Shown here: positions 55,902-64,000 of the stretch, in pieces
How the letters are laid out: each line of letters begins with the position of its first letter
How positions within the stretch are numbered: position 1 is the stretch's first letter
Assembly (NCBI RefSeq): GCF_001698125.1
Contig: NZ_CP013854.1
Coordinates: 868,001 to 932,000, forward strand
Length of the DNA: 64,000 nt
Reading direction: 5' to 3'
Source of the DNA: Pseudonocardia sp. HH130630-07
Lineage (GTDB): Bacteria; Actinomycetota; Actinomycetes; Mycobacteriales; Pseudonocardiaceae
Position numbers and translations under genes: made by a program
Notes under the pieces: model-generated
The model's database searches: none
What the model was told of the DNA's origin: nothing
What the model saw: the letters and a program-made list of their open reading frames with translations, nothing else

Positions 55902-56533
55902 CCGTCGCGTCCCCGGTGCCCGACGACGTGCTCGGCCTGGCGTTCGGGCCGGGGGCCGGCACCGTCGGCGTCGTGCTGGCCGCGATCGCGGTCGGGGTCG
56001 TCCTCGAGGGTCCCGTCGTCACGGTCGTCGGCGGCTCGCTCGCCGGTGCCGGTCTGCTCGACTGGTGGGCGGTCTGGCTCGTCGCGCTGGCCGCGGACGT
56101 GGTGTCGGACACCGTGTTCTACCTCATCGGACGCGGCGGCCGACGACCGCGGGTGGCACCACTGCTGCTGCGCCTCGGGCTCACCGCCCGGCGCCGGGAG
56201 GCGTTGCGCGCCAAGGTCGGACAGAATCTCGGTCAGGTCGTGGTCGGGGCGAAGCTGGTCGACCTGGGGGCGATCCCGGCGTTCCTCGCCATCGGGCTCG
56301 CCGGCGTCGGGTTCCCCCGGTTCCTGGCCTGGACCTCCGGCGTCGCCGCCGTGCGGGTGGCGGTCCTGGTCGGGATCGGCGTCTGGGTGGGTGGCCGGTT
56401 CGCCTCCGAGCTGGCCGACCGGCCCTGGATCATCGTGGCGGTCGGGGCCGGTACCGGCCTCGTCCTGATGGCCGGACGTGCACTGTGGATGCGCGCCGCG
56501 GCCTCGCGGAAGGAGAACGCGTGCGCGTCCTGA
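55886..56533 (+). CDS. DedA-like membrane protein
   Basis: A 211-215-residue membrane protein with a VTT-like core. Segments: GVVLAAIAVGVVLEGPVVTVVGGSLAGAG, WWAVWLVALAADVVSDTVFYLIGRGG, VGAKLVDLGAIPAFLAIGLAGVGFPRFLAWTSGVAAVRVAVLVGIGVWVGG and WIIVAVGAGTGLVLMAGRALWM. DedA proteins are linked to lipid translocation. The start could be the ATG at 55886, with no ribosome site, or the GTG at 55898, overlapping the leader stop. The gene heads a unit with two GT4 glycosyltransferases and a hydrolase: its 3' end overlaps the first GT4 gene by 13 bp. A role in moving the glycolipid product is a reasonable guess. Confidence 0.75.
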   Translation: MASAVTVASPVPDDVLGLAFGPGAGTVGVVLAAIAVGVVLEGPVVTVVGGSLAGAGLLDWWAVWLVALAADVVSDTVFYLIGRGGRRPRVAPLLLRLGLTARRREALRAKVGQNLGQVVVGAKLVDLGAIPAFLAIGLAGVGFPRFLAWTSGVAAVRVAVLVGIGVWVGGRFASELADRPWIIVAVGAGTGLVLMAGRALWMRAAASRKENACAS

Positions 56534-57765
56534 TTGGCGCCGACACCTGGACACCGAACGTGAACGGTGCCTGCTACGCCGCCCGCCGGCTCGCCGCGGG
56601 GCTCGCCGAGCGCGGGCACGAGGTGCACGTCGCGGCACCGTCGGTCGGGTTCCGGAGCCGGCCGGCCGAGCAGGTCGGGCCGATCACCGAGCACCGGATC
56701 CGCTCGGTGCCGGTCCCGCGGCCGACCGGTTTCCGGATCTGCCCGCCGCCGGGGCTGCGGCAGACCGCCCGGGCGGTGCTGCGCCGGGTCCGGCCGGACG
56801 TCGTGCACGTCCAGAGCCACATGATCCTCGGCCGGATGCTGCTGACCGCCGCACAGGACCTCGGTATCCCCGCGGTCGCGACGACGCACATGATCCCGGA
56901 CAACATCCTGCCGGCGATCAGCTTCCTGCACCTGCCGCCGTCGCAGCTCAAGCGGTTGTTCTGGTGGGACGCGACCCGGGTGCTGCGCCGGGCGGGCATC
57001 GTCACCGCACCGACCCCGCACGCCGCGACGCTCGCCGAGACCCACGGCGTGCCCGGGCCGGTGCTGCCGGTCTCGAACGGCCTCGACACCGCCCGGTTCC
57101 GGCCCGACACCTCCGGCCGGGGCGCGGCCTTCCGGGCCCGGCACGGCGTGCCGGACGGGCCGCTGCTCGGCGTGGTCGGGCGGCTCGACCACGAGAAGCA
57201 CGTGGACGAGATCGTCCGGGCGCTCGCGGTCGTCCGGCGCACCGTCACCGACGCGCGGCTGCTCGTGGTCGGCGAGGGCGACGACGAGAACCGGGTGCGC
57301 GCCACCGTCCGCGGCTGCGACCTCGGCGACGCGGTGACCTTCACCGGCCGGCTGCCCGACGACGAGCTCGCCGACATCTACGCCGCGGTCGACGTCTTCC
57401 TCAACGCCGGGACGGCCGAGCTGCAGAGCCTGGTCACCCTGGAGGCCATGGCGACGGCCCGGCCGGTCGTCGCCGTCGACGCCGGGGCGCTGCCGCACCT
57501 CGTCCGGCACGGGGAGAACGGCTTCCGCTACCCGCACGGCGACGTCGACACCCTCGCCCGGCGCGTGGTGCAGGTGCTGACCGACCCGGCCGCCGCGGCC
57601 CGGATGGGCGACGCGGGCCTGCGGATCGTCGCCGAGCACACGATGCCCGCCACCCTGGACGCGTTCGAGGCGATCTACGCCGCGCAGCGCGCCACCGTGC
57701 TCCCGGACACCCGCCGGCGGGCCCCGGACCGGACCGGGCTGCTGCGGACGGGCCGGGACGGCTGA
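56521..57765 (+). CDS. GT4 glycosyltransferase (MgtA/PimB-like)
   Basis: A 414-residue retaining transferase with the GT-B fold. The acceptor domain starts VRVLIGADTWTPNVNGACYAARRLAAGLAERGHEVHV; donor-site blocks are LLGVVGRLDHEKHVDEIVRAL, VGEGDDENRV and NAGTAELQSLVTLEAMA (EX7E type). VVHVQSHMILGRM and THMIPDNILPA resemble actinobacterial alpha-mannosyl/glucosyl-diacylglycerol or PI-mannoside transferases. Acceptor and sugar are not determined. The GTG at 56521 has AAGGAG six bases upstream and lies inside the end of the DedA gene. Five bases separate it from the next GT4 gene. Confidence 0.83.
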   Translation: MRVLIGADTWTPNVNGACYAARRLAAGLAERGHEVHVAAPSVGFRSRPAEQVGPITEHRIRSVPVPRPTGFRICPPPGLRQTARAVLRRVRPDVVHVQSHMILGRMLLTAAQDLGIPAVATTHMIPDNILPAISFLHLPPSQLKRLFWWDATRVLRRAGIVTAPTPHAATLAETHGVPGPVLPVSNGLDTARFRPDTSGRGAAFRARHGVPDGPLLGVVGRLDHEKHVDEIVRALAVVRRTVTDARLLVVGEGDDENRVRATVRGCDLGDAVTFTGRLPDDELADIYAAVDVFLNAGTAELQSLVTLEAMATARPVVAVDAGALPHLVRHGENGFRYPHGDVDTLARRVVQVLTDPAAAARMGDAGLRIVAEHTMPATLDAFEAIYAAQRATVLPDTRRRAPDRTGLLRTGRDG

Positions 57766-57770
57766 GCCGG

Positions 57771-58946
57771 GTGCACATCGCGTTCTTCTCCGACCAGCAC
57801 CCGGCCACCCTCGGCGGGCTGCAGGTGTCGATGGGCCTGCAACGGGAGTACCTGGAGCGGGCCGGGCACACCGTGACCGTCTGCGCGCCCACCGCGCGGC
57901 GGACGCCGTCGGCCCGCTACCGGCGCGACGACGACGTCCTGCTGCCCGCGGCCCCGGCCGGCGAGTACTCGTTCGCGGTGGCCGGAGCCGCCGCCGACCG
58001 GGCCGCCGACCGCGGCTTCGCCGGGCGGCCCCCGGTGGACGTCGTGCACGTCCAGGCCGACTTCTGGGGGGCGTGGACCGGCTACCGGTTCGCCCGGCGG
58101 CACGGGCTGCCGGTGGTGCACACCATGCACACCAACGTCGAGGTCGGGCTGCCGGCCGTCATGCCGCTCCCGCGCGCGGTGCTGCGGATCATGTACGCCG
58201 CGCACCGGCACCACCTGCGCTGCGGGCCGGTGCGCGACGTCGCCGGCTACGTCCGGGCGTTCGACTCCGCCGCCGCGGCGGTCGTCGTCCCGAGCAGCCA
58301 CTTCGCCGACCGGCTCGCCGGCTACGGGGTGCCGCGGCGCCCGCACGTCGTCCCGACCGGCGTCGACGACGACCGGGTCGCCGTGCTGCTCGCCGAGCCG
58401 CGGGCACCGCGCCCCCGTCCGCTGCTGGTGTGGCCGGGCCGGGTCAGCCGGGAGAAGCGGCTCGACGAGTTCCTCGACGCGTTCGCCCGCTCGGGGGCCG
58501 ACGCCGACCTGCACGTCTACGGTGGCGGGACCGATCTCGGGCGCTGCCGCGCACTGGCCGGCCGGCTCGGGATCGCCGACCGGGTGTGGTTCGCCGGGAC
58601 CGTCTCGCACGACACCGTCCTCGGCGCGATGCGGCACGCCGACCTGGTGGTGCAGAGCTCGCTGGACTACGAGACCCAGGGCCTGACGGTGTACGAGTCG
58701 GTCGCCCTCGGCACGCCGGTGCTGCTGCGCGACCCGGCGATCGCCAGGGACGTGCCGCGGGCCTGGTGCCACGTCGCGGCCGGCACCGGCGTGGACGCGC
58801 TGGCCGCCGGGATCACCGACGCCCTCGCGAGCGGCCCGCCCGGCGCGGACCCGCCCACCGAGTTCGCCCAGAGCCGGCTCACCGCGCGGCTCGTCGCGCT
58901 CTACCGCGAGCACACCGACGACACCGGAGCCCCCCGTGCAGCGTGA
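57771..58946 (+). CDS. GT4 glycosyltransferase
   Basis: A 391-residue GT-B fold transferase. The N-terminal loop is FFSDQHPATLGGLQVSMGLQREYLERAGH; DVVHVQADFWGAWTGYRFARRHG and VVHTMHTNVEVG mark the acceptor domain; LLVWPGRVSREKRLDEFLDAF and SSLDYETQGLTVYESVALG (EX7E) mark the donor site. It is distinct from, yet organised like, the preceding gene, and the pair may add successive sugars to one lipid. The GTG at 57771 begins five bases after the upstream stop. The end overlaps the hydrolase start by 11 bases. Confidence 0.82.
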   Translation: MHIAFFSDQHPATLGGLQVSMGLQREYLERAGHTVTVCAPTARRTPSARYRRDDDVLLPAAPAGEYSFAVAGAAADRAADRGFAGRPPVDVVHVQADFWGAWTGYRFARRHGLPVVHTMHTNVEVGLPAVMPLPRAVLRIMYAAHRHHLRCGPVRDVAGYVRAFDSAAAAVVVPSSHFADRLAGYGVPRRPHVVPTGVDDDRVAVLLAEPRAPRPRPLLVWPGRVSREKRLDEFLDAFARSGADADLHVYGGGTDLGRCRALAGRLGIADRVWFAGTVSHDTVLGAMRHADLVVQSSLDYETQGLTVYESVALGTPVLLRDPAIARDVPRAWCHVAAGTGVDALAAGITDALASGPPGADPPTEFAQSRLTARLVALYREHTDDTGAPRAA

Positions 58947-59823
58947 GCCCTCCCCCGCCCCGCTCGTCGTCGAGGCCGCCGGGAGCCGCACCGCCGTGTA
59001 CGCCTACGGGCCGCCGGACGCACCGGCCGTGCTCGCCGTGCACGGCTTCCGCGGCACCCACCTCGGGCTGGAGCCGCTCGCCCGCGCGCTGGCCGCCCGG
59101 GGGCTGCGGGTGCTCGTCCCGGACCTGCCGGCCGCCGGGGCGTCCACCCCGCTGCCCGGGCGGCACGACGTCGACGGCCACGCCGCCTGGCTGCTCGCGC
59201 TGTCCGAGCGCCTCGGCACCCCGCCGGTGCTGCTCGGGCACTCGTTCGGGTCGGTCGTGGTGGGCGCGGCCGTCGCCCGCGGGATCGGGCACCGGGCCGT
59301 CGTACTGGTCAATCCGATCGCCACCGACCCGCTGGCGGCGAACCGCCGGGGCGCGGTGGCCGTCACCCGGCTGTACTACGGGCTGGTCCGCAGGCTGCCG
59401 GCCCGGCCGGCGCGGGCCCTGCTCGCGCACCGGCTGGTCGCGGTGCTGACCAGCGAGCTGATGGCCACGAGCACCGACCGCGGGCACCGGCGCTGGATGC
59501 GCGCCGAGCACGTCCGCCAGGCCGACATGTTCGCCGGCCGCGACCCCGTCCTGGAGGCGTTCGCCGCGTCCACCGACGCGACGGTGCGCGACCACGCCGG
59601 CGCGTTCGGCGCACCGACGCTGCTGGTCGCCGGCGAGCGCGACGACCTCGGGCCGGTGCCCGCCCAGGAGGCGCTGGCGGCGCTCGTCCCGGACGGCTCG
59701 CTGGTCGTCCTGCCCCGGGTGGGGCACCTGATCCACTTCGAGGCGACCGAGGAGGCCGCCGACGCCGTGGCGGGGTGGCTGCCGCAGCACGCCGGGGCGG
59801 CGGACCCGATCGAGGACCGGTAG
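58936..59823 (+). CDS. Alpha/beta hydrolase
   Basis: A 295-residue alpha/beta hydrolase. Catalytic Ser in [13 protein letters not shown], Asp near [13 protein letters not shown] and His in [19 protein letters not shown] form the triad; AVHGFRGTH is the oxyanion segment. A cap domain (about 135-215) is rich in Arg. It is likely an esterase, lipase or acyltransferase acting on the lipid or sugar product of this operon. No signal peptide. The GTG at 58936 has GGAG seven bases upstream and overlaps the second GT4 gene by 11 bp. Confidence 0.8.
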   Translation: MQREPSPAPLVVEAAGSRTAVYAYGPPDAPAVLAVHGFRGTHLGLEPLARALAARGLRVLVPDLPAAGASTPLPGRHDVDGHAAWLLALSERLGTPPVLLGHSFGSVVVGAAVARGIGHRAVVLVNPIATDPLAANRRGAVAVTRLYYGLVRRLPARPARALLAHRLVAVLTSELMATSTDRGHRRWMRAEHVRQADMFAGRDPVLEAFAASTDATVRDHAGAFGAPTLLVAGERDDLGPVPAQEALAALVPDGSLVVLPRVGHLIHFEATEEAADAVAGWLPQHAGAADPIEDR

Positions 59824-59901
59824 CGCGGCCGTCGGGCGAACCCCGGACGTCGATCCGGCAACGGTGACCGCCCGCGGTCGGCGGGGGTCCGCGGGGGCCA
59901 G

Positions 59902-59907
59902 TACGGT
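59902..59907 (+). promoter_or_regulatory. -10 hexamer TACGGT of leaderless glgB
   Basis: TACGGT ends 7 bp before the GTG at 59915, with no ribosome site in between. Confidence 0.5.
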
Positions 59908-59914
59908 TCCGCAG

Positions 59915-62755
59915 GTGACCTCCGGAGAGCAGCAAGCGCAGCACGCACAGCACACGCTGCGAGAGAGCGCAACGGCCCCTGTGCCCGCGCCCGATCCGGC
60001 TCCCACCCATGCGCCCGACCAGGCGACGACGGACCGGCTCCTGGGCGGCGCGCACCACGACCCGCACTCGGTGCTGGGCGCGCACCCGCACACCGACGGC
60101 ACGGTGGTCCGGGTCCTGCGGCCGCACGCCACCGCGGTCGCCGTGCTCCCCAACGGCGAGCGCGAGCTGGCCTGCGAGCTGACGAAGGTGCACGACGCCG
60201 GGCTGTACTCCGGCATCGTCCCCGGCTCCGGCGGCGACTACCGGCTGCTCGTGACCTACGCCGACGGCGAGGAGCACGTCGTCGACGACCCGTACCGCTG
60301 GCTGCCGACGCTCGGCGAGATGGACCTGCACCTGATCGGCGAGGGCCGCCACGAGCGGCTCTGGGACGCGCTCGGCGCCCACGTGCGTGACTACGACACG
60401 GCGTCCGGCCCGGTCTCCGGGACGAGCTTCGCGGTCTGGGCCCCGAACGCCCGCGGCGTCCGGGTCACCGGCGACTTCGACGGCTGGGCCGGCTGGGCGC
60501 TGCCGATGCGCTCGCTGGGCACGTCGGGGGTGTGGGAGATCTTCCTCCCGGGCGTCGGCGTCGGGAGGCGCTACAAGTTCCGCGTGCTGGGCCCGGACGG
60601 CCGGTGGCGGGACAAGGCCGACCCGATGGCGTTCGCGACCGAGATCCCGCCGCAGACGGCGTCGGTCGTCACCCGGGACGTCCACGAGTGGGCCGACGGC
60701 GAGTGGATGACCGCCCGGGCCACGCGGACGCCGCACTCCGAGCCGATGAGCGTCTACGAGATGCACCTCGGGTCCTGGGTCCCGGGGCTGGACTACCGCG
60801 AGATCGCCGAGCGGCTCGTCGACTACCTCGACGGCACCGGCTTCACCCACGTCGAGCTGCTGCCGGTGGCCGAGCACCCGTTCGGCGGGTCCTGGGGCTA
60901 CCAGGTGACCTCCTACTACGCGCCGACGTCCCGGTTCGGCACGCCCGACGACTTCCGGTACTTCGTCGACCGTCTGCACCGGGCCGGTTACGGCGTCCTG
61001 GTCGACTGGGTGCCCGCGCACTTCCCGCGTGACGAGTGGGCGCTGGCCCGCTTCGACGGCACGGCCTGCTACGAGCACGCCGACCCGCGCCGGGGCGAGC
61101 AGCCCGACTGGGGCACCCTCGTGTTCGACTTCGGCCGCAACGAGGTCCGCAACTTCCTGGTCGCGAACGCGCTGTACTGGCTGGAGTCCTTCCACATCGA
61201 CGGGCTGCGGGTCGACGCCGTCGCCTCGATGCTCTACCTCGACTACTCCCGTGCTGACGGCCAGTGGCTGCCCAACGTCCACGGCGGCCGGGAGAACCTG
61301 GACGCGGTGGCGTTCCTGCAGGAGATGAACGCGACCGTCTACCGGGAGCACCCGGGCGTCGTCACGATCGCCGAGGAGTCGACGGCCTGGCCCGGCGTCA
61401 CCCGGCCCACCTACATGGGCGGCCTCGGCTTCGGTCTCAAGTGGAACATGGGGTGGATGCACGACACCCTCGACTACCTGGCGCGCAACCCCGTGCACCG
61501 CAGCTACCACCACAACCAGATGACGTTCTCCCTGATGTACGCGTTCAGCGAGAACTACGTGCTCCCGATCAGCCACGACGAGGTCGTGCACGGCAAGGGC
61601 TCGCTCTGGACCCGGATGCCGGGCGACTCCTGGAACAAGGCCGCCGGGATCCGGGCGCTGCTCGCCTACATGTGGGCGCACCCGGGCAAGCAGCTGCTGT
61701 TCATGGGCGGCGAGTTCGGCCAGGAGCGGGAGTGGTCCGAGCAGCGGTCGCTGGACTGGCACCTGCAGTCCGAGGAGCCGCTGCACGGCGGGATCACGAC
61801 GCTGCTCGGTGACCTCAACACGGTCTACCGCGACCGGTCGGCGCTGTGGTCGCGGGACACCACTCCGGACGGGTTCGCCTGGATCGACGCGAACGACGCC
61901 CAGGGCAACGTGTTCTCGTTCCTGCGCCACGGGGTCGACGCCGACGGCCGCCCCACCGTGCTGGCCTGCATCGCCAACCTCTCCGGCGGCCCGCGGGAGG
62001 ACTACCGGATCGGGCTCCCGTTCGCCGGGAACTGGACCGAGCTGGTCAACACCGACGCCGTCAGCTACGGCGGGTCGGGGGTGGGCAACCTCGGCCGGGT
62101 CCGCGCCGAGCAGGTGATGTGGCACGGGCAGCCCGCGTCGGCGGTGCTGCGGCTCCCGCCGTCGGGTGTGCTGTGGCTGGTGCCGGAGGAGGGCGGCGGC
62201 CCCGTCACGACCGCCGCGGCGACCGCGGGGGCCGGGTCGGCCGTCCCGCCGCCGCTGCCGGCCGGGCGGCGTCCCGCGGACCCCGACGACACCGACGTCG
62301 AAGCCCCGGTCACCCCGGCCGACGGCTACCGCGCGTCCATCCCCGCCCCCACGGTGGCCCCGGACACCGCATCGGCCCCGGAACCCACGGCCCCCTCCGG
62401 CACCGGCACGTCGTCCGGCACCGGAGCGGCGTCCGGCGCCGAGGCGGCATCCGGCACCGAGGTCTGGTCCGGTACCGAGGCGGCGTCCGGCACCGAGGTG
62501 TCTCCTGTGACCGGGACGTCGCCCGGGACGGGGACGGCCTCCGGCATCGATGCGCCCTCCGGCATCGATGCGCCGTCCACGGACGACGCGACGCCCGCTC
62601 CCGGGTCGACGTCCGGGACCCCGGCGACCGGCGAGCGGTCCAGCGTCACCCCGGCCGACGGCACCGTCGGGACCCGGGCGATCCGCAACGGCTCGTTCGT
62701 CAACGGGACGTCGGGCACCGGCACCTCGGAGACCGGCAGCACCGGACGCGACTGA
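59915..62755 (+). CDS. glgB: 1,4-alpha-glucan branching enzyme GlgB with long repetitive tail
   Basis: GH13_9 branching enzyme that cuts and re-attaches alpha-1,4 chains as alpha-1,6 branches, acting with GlgE. Two N-terminal domains ([26 protein letters not shown] and [22 protein letters not shown]) precede the barrel: [29 protein letters not shown], nucleophile Asp in [17 protein letters not shown], acid/base Glu in [14 protein letters not shown], and the trio [15 protein letters not shown]. The C-terminal domain ends near [10 protein letters not shown] (about residue 755). A further 190 or so residues are Ser/Thr/Gly/Ala/Pro-rich with [15 protein letters not shown] repeats, so the 946-residue total far exceeds the usual 700-750. 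The GTG at 59915 is 7 bp behind TACGGT. Confidence 0.93.
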   Translation: MTSGEQQAQHAQHTLRESATAPVPAPDPAPTHAPDQATTDRLLGGAHHDPHSVLGAHPHTDGTVVRVLRPHATAVAVLPNGERELACELTKVHDAGLYSGIVPGSGGDYRLLVTYADGEEHVVDDPYRWLPTLGEMDLHLIGEGRHERLWDALGAHVRDYDTASGPVSGTSFAVWAPNARGVRVTGDFDGWAGWALPMRSLGTSGVWEIFLPGVGVGRRYKFRVLGPDGRWRDKADPMAFATEIPPQTASVVTRDVHEWADGEWMTARATRTPHSEPMSVYEMHLGSWVPGLDYREIAERLVDYLDGTGFTHVELLPVAEHPFGGSWGYQVTSYYAPTSRFGTPDDFRYFVDRLHRAGYGVLVDWVPAHFPRDEWALARFDGTACYEHADPRRGEQPDWGTLVFDFGRNEVRNFLVANALYWLESFHIDGLRVDAVASMLYLDYSRADGQWLPNVHGGRENLDAVAFLQEMNATVYREHPGVVTIAEESTAWPGVTRPTYMGGLGFGLKWNMGWMHDTLDYLARNPVHRSYHHNQMTFSLMYAFSENYVLPISHDEVVHGKGSLWTRMPGDSWNKAAGIRALLAYMWAHPGKQLLFMGGEFGQEREWSEQRSLDWHLQSEEPLHGGITTLLGDLNTVYRDRSALWSRDTTPDGFAWIDANDAQGNVFSFLRHGVDADGRPTVLACIANLSGGPREDYRIGLPFAGNWTELVNTDAVSYGGSGVGNLGRVRAEQVMWHGQPASAVLRLPPSGVLWLVPEEGGGPVTTAAATAGAGSAVPPPLPAGRRPADPDDTDVEAPVTPADGYRASIPAPTVAPDTASAPEPTAPSGTGTSSGTGAASGAEAASGTEVWSGTEAASGTEVSPVTGTSPGTGTASGIDAPSGIDAPSTDDATPAPGSTSGTPATGERSSVTPADGTVGTRAIRNGSFVNGTSGTGTSETGSTGRD
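62190..62752. repeat. Low-complexity 3' expansion of glgB
   Basis: Codes for the Ser/Thr/Gly/Pro tail of GlgB. Imperfect tandem units such as gcgtccggcaccgag and gccctccggcatcgat (62450-62580) recur. It remains in frame to the stop at 62753-62755. Confidence 0.75.
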
Positions 62756-62762
62756 CGCTCCG

Positions 62763-62795
62763 CGGTTCCGGGCCGTCCCGCACGGTCCGGAACCG
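62763..62795. terminator. Hairpin between glgB and the convergent MFS gene
   Basis: Arms of 14 bp (62763-62776 and 62782-62795; one G-U pair in RNA) with a CCCGC loop, 7 bp after the glgB stop. Probably a bidirectional terminator. Confidence 0.65.
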
Positions 62796-62858
62796 GCCGC
62801 GTCCCGTGACCGGGATCGGGTACCCAGCACCTCGCCACGACGCCCCGATCCGCCGCGC

Positions 62859-64000
62859 TCAGCGCGCCCGTGCCGGCACGGCCCGCGGCACGGCGAGCAC
62901 CGCGACCGCGCCGAGCGCGGCCACCGCGGCGAACGCGAAGAAGCCCCACGGGTAGGCGAGCCCGGCCGAGAGCAGCCCGCCACCGAGCAACGGGCCGCTG
63001 ATCGCCCCGAGCCGGCCGATCCCGCTGGCCGCACCGAGCGCCGACGCCCGCGCGTGGTCCGGGTAGTGCTGGCTGACGTGCGCGTACACCAGCACCTGGG
63101 CGCTGAACACGAACACCCCGGCGAGCAGCACGCTCAGGTAGATCCCGGCACCGGGCAGCGGCACCGCGAGCAGGGCCAGGAACAGCGCGCCGCCCGCGAA
63201 CCAGGCCGGCGTCGCGGCGCGGACCCCGGTGCGGTCGGCGACCCGCCCCGCCACCAGCAGACCGGCGATCGCCCCGATGTTGAGCACGAGCAGCTGGGCC
63301 AGCGCGGCCCCGAGGCCGTAACCGGCCGCCCGCATGATCTCCGGCAGCCAGGTGTTGAGGCCGTACACCAGCAGCAGCCCCATGAACGACGCCACCCAGA
63401 ACGCCACCGACGAACGCAGGTAGCCGTCCCGGACGAGCTGGGCCACCGGATTGCGGGACCGGGCCGCTCCCGTGGCTGGCGGGGGCTGCGGCCGGGAGTC
63501 GGGCAGGTACCGGGCCAGCAGCGGGACCAGGACGAGCGCCGGCAGCGCCCCGGCCACGAACATCGCCCGCCAGCCCCAGACCGGGATGAGCAGGATCCCG
63601 AGCAGCGATGTCGCGACGGCACCCACGTGGTACCCCGTCATCAGCGCCGTGGTGGCGCTGCCGCCGCGGCCGGACCGGCCATACTCGTTGACCATCGCCA
63701 GCGCGACCGGCAGCACCCCGCCGAGGCCGAGTCCCGCGAGGAAACGCAGGGCACCGAAGGTCCACGGCCCGGTCGCCACGGCGCAGAGCAGGGTCAGAAC
63801 CGAGAACGACACGACGGTGGCGAGCATGGCACGCCGGCGGCCGAGAAGATCCGCCAGCGGCCCGGCCGAGAGCGCCCCGACCATCACGCCGAGCAGCCCG
63901 GCCGTCGAGACCAGTGACGCCGTCGCCGGGGTCAGGCCCCAGGCCGGTTCGTCCAGCAGCGACGGGAGGACCACCCCCAGCACGACGAGATCGAAGCCCT
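62859..64000 (-). CDS. MFS transporter, aromatic acid:H+ symporter (AAHS)-like, 5' end outside the window
   Basis: Nearly complete inner-membrane transporter (about 380 residues visible). The first visible residues, GFDLVVLGVVLPSLLDEP, are the family-typical end of helix 1 with its conserved Asp. GPLADLLGRRRAMLATV is the MFS loop signature, and the repeat in the second half is GRVADRTGVRAATPAWF. PcaK- and BenK-type proteins of this family import benzoate-like acids. The frame is open to the right border, so the start is outside. It converges on glgB. No aromatic catabolic gene is visible nearby. Confidence 0.85.
   Translation of the reverse strand, partial: GFDLVVLGVVLPSLLDEPAWGLTPATASLVSTAGLLGVMVGALSAGPLADLLGRRRAMLATVVSFSVLTLLCAVATGPWTFGALRFLAGLGLGGVLPVALAMVNEYGRSGRGGSATTALMTGYHVGAVATSLLGILLIPVWGWRAMFVAGALPALVLVPLLARYLPDSRPQPPPATGAARSRNPVAQLVRDGYLRSSVAFWVASFMGLLLVYGLNTWLPEIMRAAGYGLGAALAQLLVLNIGAIAGLLVAGRVADRTGVRAATPAWFAGGALFLALLAVPLPGAGIYLSVLLAGVFVFSAQVLVYAHVSQHYPDHARASALGAASGIGRLGAISGPLLGGGLLSAGLAYPWGFFAFAAVAALGAVAVLAVPRAVPARAR

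Noticed and set aside
62190..62752. Possible CRISPR-like or minisatellite array at the end of glgB
   Set aside because: Repeat units are short, imperfect and in frame with the GlgB protein. There are no regular spacers and no cas genes nearby.
59363..63034. A 1,223-codon open frame on the minus strand opposite glgB
   Set aside because: It is opposite clear GH13 coding sequence and is rich in Arg, Gly and Pro with no domains. Such shadows are expected in very GC-rich DNA.

Overview
The window is very GC-rich, gene-dense chromosomal DNA of a Gram-positive actinobacterium. GTG starts are common and many genes look leaderless. Gene content and order fit a Pseudonocardiaceae member, Pseudonocardia-like. 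Several blocks match the order of Mycobacterium tuberculosis genes: ligA, an Rv3015c-like methionine-synthase homologue, mnmA, cysteine desulfurase, two acyltransferases, etfA/etfB, an Rv3030-like methyltransferase, a GH57 enzyme, a GT4 transferase and a hexapeptide acyltransferase. No rRNA, tRNA, CRISPR array or phage was seen.

Layout. 0-3.7 kb: a cut-off P-loop protein, a BKACE-type enzyme and ligA. 3.8-9.2 kb: an accessory stretch with an ankyrin protein, an orphan iron-box-like site, two VOC proteins, an isochorismatase-like hydrolase, release factor 3, a short-chain-dehydrogenase-fold protein with the full halohydrin dehalogenase signature, and a PEP-mutase-family enzyme. 9.3-18.5 kb: a catabolic unit with a TPP-dependent lyase, an acyl-CoA ligase, an aldehyde dehydrogenase, a small partner protein and a GMC oxidoreductase on the minus strand, plus a divergent GntR regulator and an MFS transporter. 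This matches the actinobacterial route 2-methylpropane-1,2-diol -> 2-hydroxyisobutyrate -> 2-hydroxyisobutyryl-CoA -> acetone + formyl-CoA. Two copies of TGAATTCAGAA, one in each promoter region, suggest common control. 18.5-28.3 kb: conserved core genes (methionine-synthase-like protein, peptidase lipoprotein, F420-type reductase, mnmA, cysteine desulfurase, an OlsA/OlsB-like acyltransferase pair, etfBA).

28.7-34.3 kb: two small hypotheticals, a repeat-rich patch with a broken methyltransferase copy, then methyltransferase, GH57, GT4 and hexapeptide acyltransferase genes resembling the mycobacterial methylglucose lipopolysaccharide locus. 34.3-40.9 kb: two related LuxR-type regulators flanking a DedA gene, a methyltransferase-kinase-regulator operon, a Uma2 protein, an enoyl-CoA hydratase and an ABC ATPase. 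41-62.8 kb: alpha-glucan and trehalose metabolism (glgX, glgP, glgE, a TreS-like GH13 enzyme, maltokinase, glgB). Together trehalose -> maltose -> maltose-1-phosphate -> glucan -> branched glucan, with glgP and glgX for breakdown. An ABC exporter gene destroyed by a 987-bp IS5-type element sits between glgE and the TreS-like gene. A DedA/GT4/GT4/hydrolase operon sits before glgB, and its first gene is preceded by a hairpin that would hide the ribosome site of a 13-codon leader. The window ends inside an aromatic-acid-type MFS transporter.

Intergenic hairpins, a dispersed palindromic repeat (three copies) and low-complexity expansions inside LigA, GlgB and the OlsA-like protein are further features.
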